The position numbers and the translations under genes are program-made. This document shows positions 10,094 through 20,747 of a stretch of 64,000 nt of DNA, piece after piece (within the stretch, counting starts at the first letter, position 1; every line of letters starts with the position of its first letter). The DNA is from Tricholoma matsutake (lineage: Eukaryota; Basidiomycota; Agaricomycetes; Agaricales; Tricholomataceae), in the NCBI GenBank assembly GCA_026075535.2, contig AP026541.1, positions 12,958,001-13,022,000 of the forward strand. The letters run 5' to 3'. Under the pieces are notes generated by a model. It was not told the origin of the DNA. It was given only the letters and a program-made list of their open reading frames with translations, and made no database searches.

Positions 10094-10591
10094 TTGCAGC
10101 TGTGCATCATGTCTCAAATTGGCTTCACCACATCAATCAGCCTGGTGTTTGAGGTGCCAATCCTGCTTCATTCATTGGCTGACAGTCTTGCTGAGGTAAA
10201 CTTTGACCACCTACCACTTGGATTCCATCCATCCCTCTTGGCCGTGTTGGATGATGGTGTTGCCCCCAAACTTACAAGCAGTCTAGTGCCCTCATATGCC
10301 CTGGATTGGTGGAGACATCATAGCAAACTGGCAGTGGACAGCATTATGGGCATCGACACCCTGGATCAGTGCCTTGATCACCATAAGCAGTACTTCACTG
10401 AGTCTGACTCACGCGCTCCTGCTTCCCAAGCTGTTGCCGCTCCCGCTGTCGATTGCCAATCCTGCATTAACCTCCAGGGTCTCTTGAATAATATGCTGCA
10501 TGAAACGCGCAGTATGCTTCAGTTTATAGATGGCTGCAAATCATCAGCAGATGCTGCATTGAATGCCAATGTCAGGAAAGCAGCAGTGTAA
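10094..10591 (+). CDS. Hypothetical protein, probable KDZ-element accessory ORF
   Basis: A 165-codon ORF with no recognised domain. Residues 1-110 look globular (FDHLPLGFHPSLLAV, LDWWRHHSKLA). The rest is Ala-rich and contains a CQSC pair and a helical stretch (LQGLLNNMLHETRSMLQF). It lies downstream of the KDZ transposase on the same strand, and codon composition matches that gene. It may be one protein with the next ORF (10646-11725), with the two separated by a stop at 10589-10591. The cargo or accessory role is inferred from position only. Confidence 0.45.
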   Translation: MQLCIMSQIGFTTSISLVFEVPILLHSLADSLAEVNFDHLPLGFHPSLLAVLDDGVAPKLTSSLVPSYALDWWRHHSKLAVDSIMGIDTLDQCLDHHKQYFTESDSRAPASQAVAAPAVDCQSCINLQGLLNNMLHETRSMLQFIDGCKSSADAALNANVRKAAV

Positions 10592-10645
10592 CACTGAGTT
10601 CATGAGCTTTCCCTGCTGAAGGAGCTCCAGGCTGAACCACAGCCT

Positions 10646-11725
10646 TTGGCAATGGGATCAAAACCCCCTCAACACACTGGGCAACCTTCAAGGCAAACAG
10701 CGGTAAGAAGAAAATTGGAACTGGTGGCAGCAAATGCACAAGCAGAACTCGAGCGCCTGAAGTCCCTTCCCCCCAGCCCCCACAAGTGGACCTGGGGTGT
10801 CAACATCATGGAAAGTGATGTTTTGGGTGCTAATAAGAAGACCAAGAGCAAGGGCAAACAACAGCATTCCGGGTATCGGTTGTCTCTGCCTGATGGTGCA
10901 AAGAGAAGAAAGGTGTGGTCGAGCACACCAATGGTCTCAACGGTTGCATCCAATGCCTATGGTCGACCACCAAGAGTATCAGGCAATGGAGCAGACGATT
11001 CATTGCCTCCTGGCCCTGCTCCCAGCCCCGCTGCTTCTCCCACTCCCACTCCCTCTCCCACTCCCTCTCCCTCTCCTGCTCCCTCTCCCTCTCCCTCTCC
11101 CTCTCCTGCTCCCTCTCCCACTCCCACTCCTGTTCCCAATGCTGCTCCTGTCCCCGATGCCTTGCCCAATGCAGAAGCCAGCCAGCCCACTGCCATGGTT
11201 TGGCAAGGCAAAGATGATGTGTCAAGTGCAGATCAGCCCACTGGCTTTCAGGCAGCCATGGCATGGCAAGGTGAAGACAATGCATCAAGTGATGGTGATC
11301 AGCCCACCGCCTTTCAGGCACTCATGGCATGGCAGGGCGACAATGATCAGTCATCATCTTCCCCTACAGGTTCCCTGACTGGCTTTGATGCTGCTCCCTT
11401 TTATCTTTCTGATTCTACCTCCTCATCTCCAGCCGCCAATCCAACTTCAACAGATGTGGCTGCTTTCCCCACTGCATCTGATGCTGCAGATGCTTTTCTG
11501 TCATCCTCAGAGACTGGATCTAATGGTGAATCCGATGCTGAGGCCGATTCTGAAGATTCCATTACCACATCACAGATAGAGAACCCCACTCCTTCTCATA
11601 TCACTTTGCCGACCTACCCTCCTGCAGAGTTCACTCTGCTGATCTACACTCCTGCAGACTTCAGTTATGTCAATGAGACTTGGTTGTCTAGCCCTGATGA
11701 GATGATGGACACTGACATTGAATGA
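10646..11725 (+). CDS. Hypothetical low-complexity protein (359 aa), probable KDZ-element accessory ORF
   Basis: The N-terminus has a basic helical segment (about residues 15-40, RRKLELVAANAQAELERL) and a KKTKSKGKQ basic patch that could be a nuclear signal. A Pro/Ser/Thr repeat follows (about residues 125-175, SPTPTPSPTPSPS). Three repeats of about 22 residues each carry A(M/L)xWQG(K/E/D)xD (about residues 184-235). The tail is Ser/Asp-rich and acidic. No enzyme motif is visible. The three WQG repeats are the only conserved-looking unit. The long open frame with repeats kept in phase argues that it was translated until recently. Confidence 0.5.
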   Translation: MAMGSKPPQHTGQPSRQTAVRRKLELVAANAQAELERLKSLPPSPHKWTWGVNIMESDVLGANKKTKSKGKQQHSGYRLSLPDGAKRRKVWSSTPMVSTVASNAYGRPPRVSGNGADDSLPPGPAPSPAASPTPTPSPTPSPSPAPSPSPSPSPAPSPTPTPVPNAAPVPDALPNAEASQPTAMVWQGKDDVSSADQPTGFQAAMAWQGEDNASSDGDQPTAFQALMAWQGDNDQSSSSPTGSLTGFDAAPFYLSDSTSSSPAANPTSTDVAAFPTASDAADAFLSSSETGSNGESDAEADSEDSITTSQIENPTPSHITLPTYPPAEFTLLIYTPADFSYVNETWLSSPDEMMDTDIE

Positions 11726-12751
11726 TGCATCATGTATATATAGTGTTGTGGGTAGTAGTACATTGTACATAGTAATATCATTGTTTTTGTGGTCCTGTCA
11801 AGCTCCAATGTCAGTGCCGCTTCCCCGTCCCCTGCCCCCGCTCCCATCCCCATCCCCGTCCCCTTCCCTGCAATTGCATTTCAAACATTACTAATGTCTG
11901 TACTATGTTCTTAATGCACATCTATCTGTACGGTACAGCAAGTAAAGTAGTAATGTAGTCATTGGTTAATTAATAGAGTATGTAGTGAGTTTGACGGTGT
12001 CCATCGAAACAGATAATACAATGTACAGTCAATAGTATTCATAGGTTAATATTGTGTCCGTGCCCGATGGCAATGCTGTGGCCATCCCCGTGTCCATGGC
12101 CGCATCTGTGCCCGTTGCATTTCAAACATTACTAATGTCTGTATTACATTCCTAATGCATGTCTATTGTAAGGTATAATAATCAGTGTACAATGTAGTCA
12201 TTGGTTAATATAGTATAGTGACTTTATATAGTGAGTTCGACAGTGTCCATTGAACCCATATCATTCGATACAATGTATGTGTTCGATAGGTCGTATCATT
12301 CGCTACAATGTAGCTTACCTATGTGCACATGGCAGCAGCACTATTGAAAAAGGTTGCAGCTCGAAATCGCTTCATATTTCTCTAGTGGTAGGAGGGTTTG
12401 CGATGCTAATGAAAATATCCAGACCTCCCGGAATTTGAAGCTTGAGCTTGAATGCCGATCTCAATCGTGGCATAATTTTGTACCATGCAACTTTGCACGA
12501 CTTTCCACCTGGACAACTCTGACGATTTAGCTATGTATCGTAATTCACCGCATAAGTATTCTCCTTTGTTCGGTACCAAACGAAGCATCAGAAACATAGG
12601 AACATCATAAAACCGACTTTCCTGCATATTTGAACTTCTCCGCTGCATTGGGTCACTGTCACGGCCATAGCCCCACTCCTACCTTACACGCTCTTCATCA
12701 CTGCCAGCCACAATCAATCCTCAGCGCCAAGCACGATTATAGCTAAACGAC
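11726..12751. other. Non-coding interval with a diverged tandem duplication
   Basis: Two copies of a segment beginning gcatttcaaacattactaat start at 11876 and 12117, offset by 241 bp. Each is followed by a gtagtcattggttaata segment and preceded by CCCCGTCCC-like runs. The copies at about 11830-12050 and 12070-12240 have diverged. This may be the 3' non-coding end of the KDZ element. No gene was seen. Confidence 0.55.
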
Positions 12752-13208
12752 ATGAACAATGACCCTCTTGCCATCGTTCGACCAGAACTTCTGAATCTCC
12801 TAAGAAACAATGCAACATTCGAACGCATCGCGATCCACGAAGATGCACAGCTCCTTGCAGAATTGTCAGCCATCCGAAAGGAGATGTCCACATTCCGCAA
12901 AGCACATCGTCTAGATGGGCCGAAGGGAATAGGTATGCAGAAATGAATTTACATGATGAGGATCGACACCATGATTTTGTAGCTATGCACGCACAGCTAG
13001 TGAAAGCCGCGAAAGCACGCCAAGCTCATTCGGAACACCTTTCTCTCAAGCGAATCAGGGAGGAGGATCCATTCGATCTTGTGAGTGATGCCGGAAGGAC
13101 ACCAGCCAAACGCAGAGGTGAGCAAGTATCGATACCCATGGTTCTTTTCCCAAACACCTCCTAGCTTTGGAGCCGAGAATAACCAACAAGACGGAAAAAG
13201 CACCATAA
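12752..13208 (+). CDS. Small three-exon gene, unknown function
   Basis: Proposed exons are 12752-12932, 12983-13117 and 13165-13208. The introns of 50 and 47 bp begin GTATGC and GTGAGC and end GTAG and CTAG. The phases agree and give 119 residues and a TAA stop. The product is mostly helical and charged, with a run such as ELSAIRKEMSTFRKAH (about residues 42-57) suggesting a short coiled coil. A basic patch (TPAKRR) near the end may be a nuclear signal. I do not recognise the family. It opens the gene island, where CpG-rich sequence replaces the CpG-poor transposon sequence. The alternative is an unspliced 64-codon ORF, but the fitting splice sites favour three exons. Confidence 0.5.
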
Positions 13209-13494
13209 CTGTAGGTGGGCCCCGATGAATGTATGTGTAAGCTAAGCCTACTACTGCAGGGTTTTGCTGATGGTCGATACGCTGCTTCCCGTTCCTTGTA
13301 CTCTGGCAACGTGAAGATACAGTGGCTGACTTACATTCTGATGAACTGGTGTTTTTCGATGACTGTACTTGCACCTGCGCACAAGGGGATCATAGTAGTC
13401 ATGCAGAACTCCGAGTCATTGATAATAACACAATGTAATCCACAGCGACGTACGCTCTACACATAGAGGCTCACTAAGCACGTCAAACCCCAAA

Positions 13495-13955
13495 TTAATC
13501 CCCTGGGCCTTTCGACTTTTTAATCGCACCGCGTTTCTTGATGATCTGAGTGACATCGTAATCAGCGTCAAAAGGGAACCGTGAACATCGTACCCGTTTC
13601 CTTTTAACCACTTTGTTCTTCTTTTCTGTGGTGGCTGACGGAGGGGAAGCTGCGATAGTTCCATACATATGCTTGCGGGAGTCGGAGGGGGGAATCGCAC
13701 CCCGCTCTGAGAAAAATCTTCTTTAAATCCCATCGCTAGCATCGATTTCAGCGTCGCATACTCCAATTTCGCGTCTTCAATCTTAGCGAGAATGCGTTCC
13801 CGACGACTGGCTGCTTCCGTAGAGATTGTCGCTGCATCATTCGCGAATCGGGCTTGCAGAACTTGAAGAACGTTGAGAAACATATCCATAACGGCAGTTT
13901 TTCCTCGACAGTGAACGATGTGAAGCTGGGAGATGCGCAAGCTTGGTAGGCCCAT
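13495..13955 (-). pseudogene. Hypothetical minus-strand gene, frame-shifted or with an unresolved intron
   Basis: The first part reads open from ATG 13955 (or 13889) and encodes a helical region (FANDAATISTEAASRRERIL, AKIEDAKLEYATLKSML). The last part, down to TAA at 13495, makes sense in another frame, with a strongly basic tail (TTEKKNKVVKRKR ... IIKKRGAIKKSKGPGD). Only a very short 32-bp intron (GTATGG to GTCAG near 13645-13680) would join the two in frame. Either that intron is used or the gene carries a frameshift. The product resembles the small gene at 12752 in general character (helical, charged, basic tail) but not in detectable sequence. No family was recognised. Confidence 0.4.
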
Positions 13956-14009
13956 AAGATCTGCTCTGTGGTTGGAAGGGTGATGTTGATGTTGCTAGTG
14001 AACATCCTA

Positions 14010-16998
14010 TTGTAGCTGTGTTGAGAACGGATGGATGAGAGTTCCTGTGAAAAGCCGGGCTGACGAATCCCGAAGCCGGCAATCCATGCACATGACCCAT
14101 ATTTTGCATATTTTGCGTGATCAACTTCGTTTGCAAGCGAGTCACTGTCGAGTAGGAATAACTAGAAGGCAACGGGTGCTCAGTAAAAGTATACTAATAT
14201 TGCAGTTGTTCCGTCTTGCAATTGAAATACTGAAGTACGAAGAGTTGACAGCGAGCGATGGACCGTGCGCAATTCAACATCGTGCCTGAACTTCAAGTTT
14301 GTCTAGTTCGTGACACATGTTCTTTTGAGTTCCTCGAGGCTCGACCCGTCGCGGTTTAGTATGCAGTTCGCTTTCGTTCGGGTCTGTGGTCGGCCGGCGT
14401 GCCATTCAGTGTCAGGGATCAAAGTAAACCAACTTGGCATGCTAGAACACGTTTGTACTAAGGAGATGCAGATGACGCTGGCTATTGCCTATTGGCTTGA
14501 CGGATTATCGATTAACTGGCAAGGCTAAAGGCAAGACCTATATATAGTAGCGGCGTGCCAGTGATTCAGGCCTCAGGGGTTGCATGTAGCCTCAGACTGG
14601 ACAACTGGACAATTCCTAGCATCAGAAGGCCGGCTTCACTAAGCTGCGCGCGTCCTCTTTCCTTCGCCTGCTTGTCTAGCAACCTTCCTACTTACCAATA
14701 CAGATAATATCCTTCTTCTGACTTCGTGTCTCGCCCAACTGCGCTCTCCCACCTTGGCATCAACAACTTTCCATCCGCTCTCTCCTTTTAGCCTCGGCCT
14801 TTTTGTCATACATGCATCTTAACCTTATGCACTCTTGGACTGGACCCCACGGCGCTCCCTCTTCCGAGTCGCTGCGATGGCCCAGGAAATGGAGATGTAT
14901 GCTTGTGCTTGGCAGCTTGAACCAGGCACGGAAATGTCGCTGGGCATGTTTGGGCGCATGTATCGAGTCCCCATCTCCAGTCCCCATCTCTGTCGTAGAC
15001 TGAACCACGGCCCGGGACACTTCCCATGACACACCCACATCTCTTGCATGTTCTATACGAGTCGGGAGGACGCATGCGTATCTCTACCTGGTCCACGTTT
15101 GAAGCCGACAGCTGTACGTCTACCCTTCTCTCACTCTTGTGCTACGCGACTTCATTGCCAGGCACTATGTCCACCAGTCCCCGATGCCACAATGCCACTA
15201 GCTGGGAACCGGGTGCTAAAACCTACAAGTTCCACCCTCACCATGTTCCATGAGCTGCCTGCGCCCATGATCCCCATAGAGTCCCCGATCTACCACGCAC
15301 AGTCGTCATTCAGCAACTCTGCCATGGTACGGAATTATCCTATGTATCTCCACGCGCCTCTTCAGGTTTGCGCGCTTGAGCGTGGATGCTACCGCTCGTG
15401 AGTCGTCACCATAGTCTCCTCGTGATCTACGATTCAGACGGCTTGCATGCCTTCAAATACCCAATTATCGAACTGTGGTTGAGATCATAAGACTTGGATG
15501 TCCCTGGAATTCCAGTCCTCGTGGCCTAGATAGAGATTCTCCACAAGGTTGTTTTTCGGTCATCAAGGGTACTTCCATCTGACCATACCCCAGACTGGCC
15601 TTCCATCTTCCGATGAGCCAGTGCAAATACCGGACCGTTCTCTATAGACTATGCTAATCCTGTCAAAATTCGGTGTTTAAAGACTTCGAAAAACAAAGGT
15701 AGGATTGGATGGTTGAACGCCTCAAGCTTCGCTCGCTGCGCACTTATTATCAAGCAAAGCTTCTAACTCCGACAAGATATTTTTAGCTTTCTCAGTTCCA
15801 TATCGATAGGCCCTCTTTAAAAAAAATACACACAGGACGTTTGATGGGTGGTGTACTGTTTTCAATCAATTTTTGACATCAGAGCTGCGCTGCCAGGTTT
15901 TGTCCTCAAAGGCCCGCGGCAAGCAATAAGTTGGGATTCAGCTATGCGTGGTCTATCGCTTTGAGGTTTATTAGCCATCATGCCTCGCGTCGACTTCGTA
16001 TCGAAAACGCTCACATCGTGCGAAGATTTAGATTAAGGAACAGGCGCGATGTCATCTTGCCTCTTGAGTGACAAGTTGAGTCTTATTAATATTTGCCGGC
16101 ATGTGAGCACAACAACATTGCAGTTTTCGGTAGGTTTTGGTAGGTTGTATACCACAAATTTTGACCAAGGCTGTCTATGTAATTAACGTATTGATATTGA
16201 GAGATGCTTAATGGTCGCTATAGCGTCTCTTCGGATTCCTGGCCTTGCTCTCATCCCCGAAGGTTGGGTTTCTCGTATGGAATTGGAATTATTGGAGACT
16301 ACACATTCAACATATAACGCACGAAAGGATTCCCTCGATAATATGCCGTACTTCTTCCGTCGCCGCTGACATAACCTTCAAGTTGAATCTTGATGTGCCG
16401 AACTTCGATTTCAAAGTCCGATCAAAGAAGTTTGTTTATCAGATTTTGTGTAACTGAACAATGGATGGTGTGGCGGCACATCCGAAGACATACATCTACC
16501 TATAATATACTCGAAAATGCTACACATTCCCGTTTCATCGGATCTATTACGTGCCGAATAATGAGTGCGTGCCCACTCTTTTTTTTTGGATGTTTGGGAC
16601 AAGTTCTAGATGCTGTTCATCATCCGACTTCCACTGGATGACGTGAATTACTCGCAGGAAGTGAATACAATAGGGCTCCGGACGTTTTGGCGAAGAACAT
16701 GCGACTTATCGGACGCTTTTACGACTCGGATGGCCGCTGTCACATCTACGTGTTCTGGTTGCAGACCCAGGTTTCCTACTATATCACATCAAGTGGGCAG
16801 AAGGCGCGGGTCGCCACGCGGACCGATGTATGGTCGACTAGTGATCGTCATATGACAGAAGATGTTTTGAACCGTGCAACCCTGATTATCGTAATTTTAA
16901 GGGAGGAGACGTTGGAACTTAAAAACCATGTTCAGAAAAATGAAATCACCTCACAAGCCTTCTTCCCGCTGTGTTGTAGAGTCTTACTTGGTATCTGT
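14010..16998. other. Intergenic region upstream of the sugar transporter
   Basis: No convincing gene was found in these 3 kb. ORFs of 60-145 codons exist in several frames but show no domain or splice pattern. TATATATA occurs near 14540. The segment 15185-15325 is repeated in diverged form at 24725-24880. The ORF that runs into the transporter from 16687 shares its first exon frame but has no upstream homology cue, so the transporter start is placed at 16999. Confidence 0.5.
15185..15325. repeat. Dispersed repeat in the gene island (copy A)
   Basis: The segment contains GATGCCACAATGCCACTAGC, TTCCACCCTCACCATGTTCCAT and CCCCATAGAGTCCCC, in the same order and spacing as at 24725-24880. By eye about three quarters of positions agree. 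Its nature is unknown. Confidence 0.6.
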
Positions 16999-19631
16999 AT
17001 GGCGAGAGCGGCTCCCACGAACAGGAGGGCAGTTCTGCTCGCCGCTTTCATTGCGTTTGGTACGTCAATTATGCCTTTCATATTTTGTCTTCTAGCTCAG
17101 TATTTCGCAGGAGGTAACTAAGCAGCATGTTGAACAGCAGTATGCATGCTGTAAGCACTCTGTCTTTCCAATACTTTTATCCGTAACTCATGGTGCTCTA
17201 TGCAGGACGAAATTTTTACACAAAGGATTTTTGTTCGGATATGACATTGGTGTTATTTCAGTGAGTGTTTGGTGTGTCTTCTGATAAGATTAAGATCCAT
17301 GGATGAATCAGGGATGCCTAATCATGCCAGACTTCGTCGATCGATTTGGCCAGATGGGCACGGATGGAAAAATGTTCCTATCGAGCGCTAGGCAGTCGAT
17401 TATCACGTCATTGCTGTCTGCTGGGTGAGTGGCACGAATGCTTTGAATCGTTTAGTCTAGTTTATGACCGTATATCGTAATAGGACTTTCGTGTGAGTGA
17501 CATCTTCTTCACGGCTGTTCATATCCCCTTACCATATTATAGCGGGGCTGTGGGACAGGCGTTCACCTCTGACCGGTTTGGCCGTCGTAGTTCCATTCTC
17601 CTCTGGACGGCAATTTTTATGATTGGTGTGGCCATCCAGATAGCAACACAACGGTCTATTGTACAGATCTCAACAGGCCGTTTGGTTGCTGGGCTTGGCG
17701 TAGGAGCACTTTCAGGCGAGTCTGTCTTGAACGTCGAAAATTTGTTTTTGATATCTAATTATCATTAGCTATCGTTCCGTGAGTATGGGCATGTCCTAGT
17801 CTTGTTAAAGACTGATGTGACTTGTGGTAAAGCCTTTACAATGGAGAAACGGCGCCAAAAGCACTGAGAGGTGCTCTCCTGGTGCTCTATCAAACGCAAA
17901 TCTTCATCGGGTGCGTATAAGGCCTACGTTTATAATCCTTGATAGTCATTGTGTGTCTCCGGTTAGCCTTTTTTTGAGCTTTGTGTTTGATCTTTCAACA
18001 CATCATCTCCATACCGCGGCATCGTGGCGCATCCCAATTGGGTTGCAACTTATTTGGGGAGGGATTCTTTTTTCTGGCATCTTTTTCTTGCCTGAATCAC
18101 CGTGAGTGTCACGAATTTAATTATCTCCACGTATATGGACTAATCCCTTGGTCGCAGCCGGCACTTAGTTGGAACTGGTAGACAAGAAGAGGCACGCCAA
18201 GTTGTTGCCAATCTGAATGGTGTACCATTAGACGACAGCCTTGTGGATGAGGCCGTCGAGGAGCTTGAATATGCTATCAGGGTAGAAAACGAAGGCGGAA
18301 AAGCCACCTGGATGGAATGTTTCTCGACGAGAAATAATCTATGGAAGCGTACCACTAATGGGATCATGTTACAGTTCCTTCAACAGCTAAATGGACAAAA
18401 CTTCTACTGTATGTGTTTTCCTTCTTTGTTATCTATCCTTTTGACGGACCTTTCCCAAAGATTATTATGGAGATACTTTCTTTCAGAGCGCGGGATCTTC
18501 GTACGTCATATTGCCATCGTTCTTTAATGAATCCCTAAATTGCATTTCACTCACTTCAAGCCTTGACCCCTATGCTATTCAAGCTATCCTCGGCGCCGTT
18601 TCTGTTCTTGGCACAATTCCTGCACTGGTTTTGATTGAGAAAATGGGACGACGCCGCGTGAGTGAACTAAGTGGTACTGCTGGGCAAGTTAATAACGGAA
18701 TTCATAGTCCCTCTTGGTCGGTGCACTTCTGGAAGCAGTTTGCGCTCTTATTGTATGTACCCTTGAACAAGAGACACATATGTATAACTCAACTTCATTG
18801 CAGGGGGGGCTTGTTGGACATTTCATGTCGGCACCGACGGGCACGGTGAAAAGTCTACTCACCAGTCGCAATATACAAGGCGGTACGTTATGCAGTTCCA
18901 TAAAACACGAATTCTAACTAAGTAAGGAATACTGACAAGGTGACGTGCTCATTGCCTTTGCTATGCTTCATGTCTTTATCTTCGGAATCTTCTGGGGACC
19001 TACTCCGTACGTCCTCTTATCTAGAATGAATAATAGAATCCGTGCAATTTTTTGACATCTCTCTTCTAGATGGGTGTATTTGGGTAAATGCTGTTTTCTT
19101 ATGTGGTACGGAGTCATTAACATTCCTCAGGCGAATCATTCCCTCTCCGTGTCCGCCCCAAAAGCATCGCCTTCGGTTGTGCATCGACCTGGTTACTTGA
19201 TCCCTTCCCAGCTGTTTTTCCGATGCTAAGAGAATTTTTATCAGGTCATGGAACTTTCTTCTCTCTTTCTTCGCCCCCAGAATCGCACAACAGTGGGTTA
19301 CAAGCATTTCATGATGTTGTACTGGTACTAAAGATTTAATTTTTGCGCAGAATCGGTCCTCTTATCCTGCTTATATTCTGTGGATCGTTGCTGTTCGCCT
19401 GGGTATATGTTTATCTCTTCATTCCCGAGACCAGGGGCCTTAGTTTGGAAGAGGTAAGACGATATAGTGGATTTCGTAGAGGTTCAATTGGCTTAAGCAA
19501 TCCAGGTTGATGAAATGTATCGCGCTGGGATCAAACCTTGGAACTCAACCAACTGGAAGCCCCACCTAATGGACGAGCTGCGCAACCGAGAAGCCAGGAA
19601 GAGCAATGAGAAGTCAGACTTGGATGATTAA
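16999..19631 (+). CDS. MFS sugar (hexose) transporter, 19 exons, 514 aa
   Basis: A proton-linked or facilitative sugar carrier of the plasma membrane (Sugar_tr family, 12 membrane segments). Exons: 16999-17059, 17226-17260, 17312-17424, 17484-17492, 17543-17715, 17769-17778, 17833-17910, 17967-18101, 18158-18408, 18461-18500, 18561-18657, 18708-18752, 18804-18882, 18940-19006, 19070-19083, 19131-19191, 19245-19292, 19351-19453 and 19506-19631. They sum to 1545 nt in frame. Family motifs in order are AFGGFLFGYDIGVISG, DRFGRR, GRLVAGLGVGALS, PLYNGETAPKALRG, PESPRHL, QFLQQLNGQNFYYYG, KMGRRR, WVYLGESFPLRVRPKS and PETRGLSLEEVDEMY. All introns are about 45-63 bp except the first (166 bp). Intron 5 is GC-AG, and exons 4, 6 and 15 are only 9, 10 and 14 nt. 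Length is normal for the family. ATG 16999 is chosen because MARAAPTNRR leads straight into the first membrane segment. No defect was seen. Confidence 0.93.
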
Positions 19632-20747
19632 TATTATCACCACAGATTCAGTGGTATTTCCATGACTCGTCATTTGTCATAAATTTAAATTTGTACCGCA
19701 TTAGATATCTATAGGCGTCTAGATCAGCGTAAGATGATTGCGCTTGACACGGGTAGAATTTTTCACTCGAGGTGGGTCGACGGGTCGACATCAGGCTTGT
19801 GGCATTGACGACAATCCTTGTTACTTGAGGTCGTGAAGAAGCGGACAAATAAGATCTTTAACAATCCATAGTATAAGGATCATCTTTACTAACGGTGTGA
19901 TTTCCTAGTTTCCCGTAGCCAGACAACAAATTTTAAGATGTAGATGACAGTCGATCTACTTCAATTGTAGTGATTTCCCACTTATAGTTCTTTGCATAGA
20001 GCTTGACAGTTGCTGAAAATTTGATGAACATCAGCCTCAAATTTGATCCCAACATCATTTTATGGCTTCCGCAACGGCTTTATGGCTTGGATTTTGGTGA
20101 AGAAAGTGTAGAGAGATGGTCTCAGAGTGCTGTCGTCTGTAAATAATTGATTGAGTATAATTCAATCCATACTTCCAAAATAAATCTCTAGAAGATGCTG
20201 GCTTGCGGCGTGGCATATGATCTAATATTGTTATTTCTCAGTGCAGCACCTCAAAGAACATGTTAAATAAGATGTTTACTTGACAATCATCTTCTGATAT
20301 TATTTATATACACTTCCTTCACCAAAATCTAAGCCAGGAAGCCATTGTGGAAGCCATAAAATCAATGGCATAAAATGACAGCGCTAGCGAGCTCATGTAT
20401 GATACACCGATTAGCCTTAGATCCTGATGTCACGATAAGCCCATCATCCATCTCTAACCTTTATCGGAAGGCCTAAGCCAGTGGCACCAATCTAGTTATT
20501 GTCAGCAATGACGGACATCGCAAATGCACGACACAGGTACTTACGAGGTATAAATCAGTCTACGTGAGCGAAGTTACGGTACCACTGATACTAGTCATTT
20601 TTAGCTATATGTGCCCGTGAGTTGAAGAAATGCAGGGGACGTCTAGATCTAATTCTATTTGTGAGTTGCCGTTTCATGGTCTAAGATGCAAAGAGAGTTA
20701 TGTACGTGCATGCGACGAAGAAAAAGAATGTCTGTGTCACGACTGAA
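19632..20747. other. Intergenic region between two convergent genes
   Basis: The 3' flanks of the transporter and of the PRM10-like gene meet here. AT-rich, with only short unsupported ORFs. No repeat or RNA gene recognised. Confidence 0.6.

Noticed and set aside
10797..11378. Leu/Pro-rich and Glu/Arg-rich ORFs overlapping the 359-codon ORF
   Set aside because: Shadow frames of the CCCTCT repeat; the frame with acidic tail and WQG repeats is more protein-like.
6479..11725. A TET/JBP dioxygenase linked to the KDZ transposase
   Set aside because: Such genes are known to accompany KDZ elements in mushrooms, but no His-x-Asp dioxygenase motif or fitting ORF was found in the window.
16687..17121. 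A 144-codon ORF as the true start of the transporter
   Set aside because: Its first 104 codons show no homology cue, and it runs into intron 1; only the part from 16999 matches the family N-terminus.
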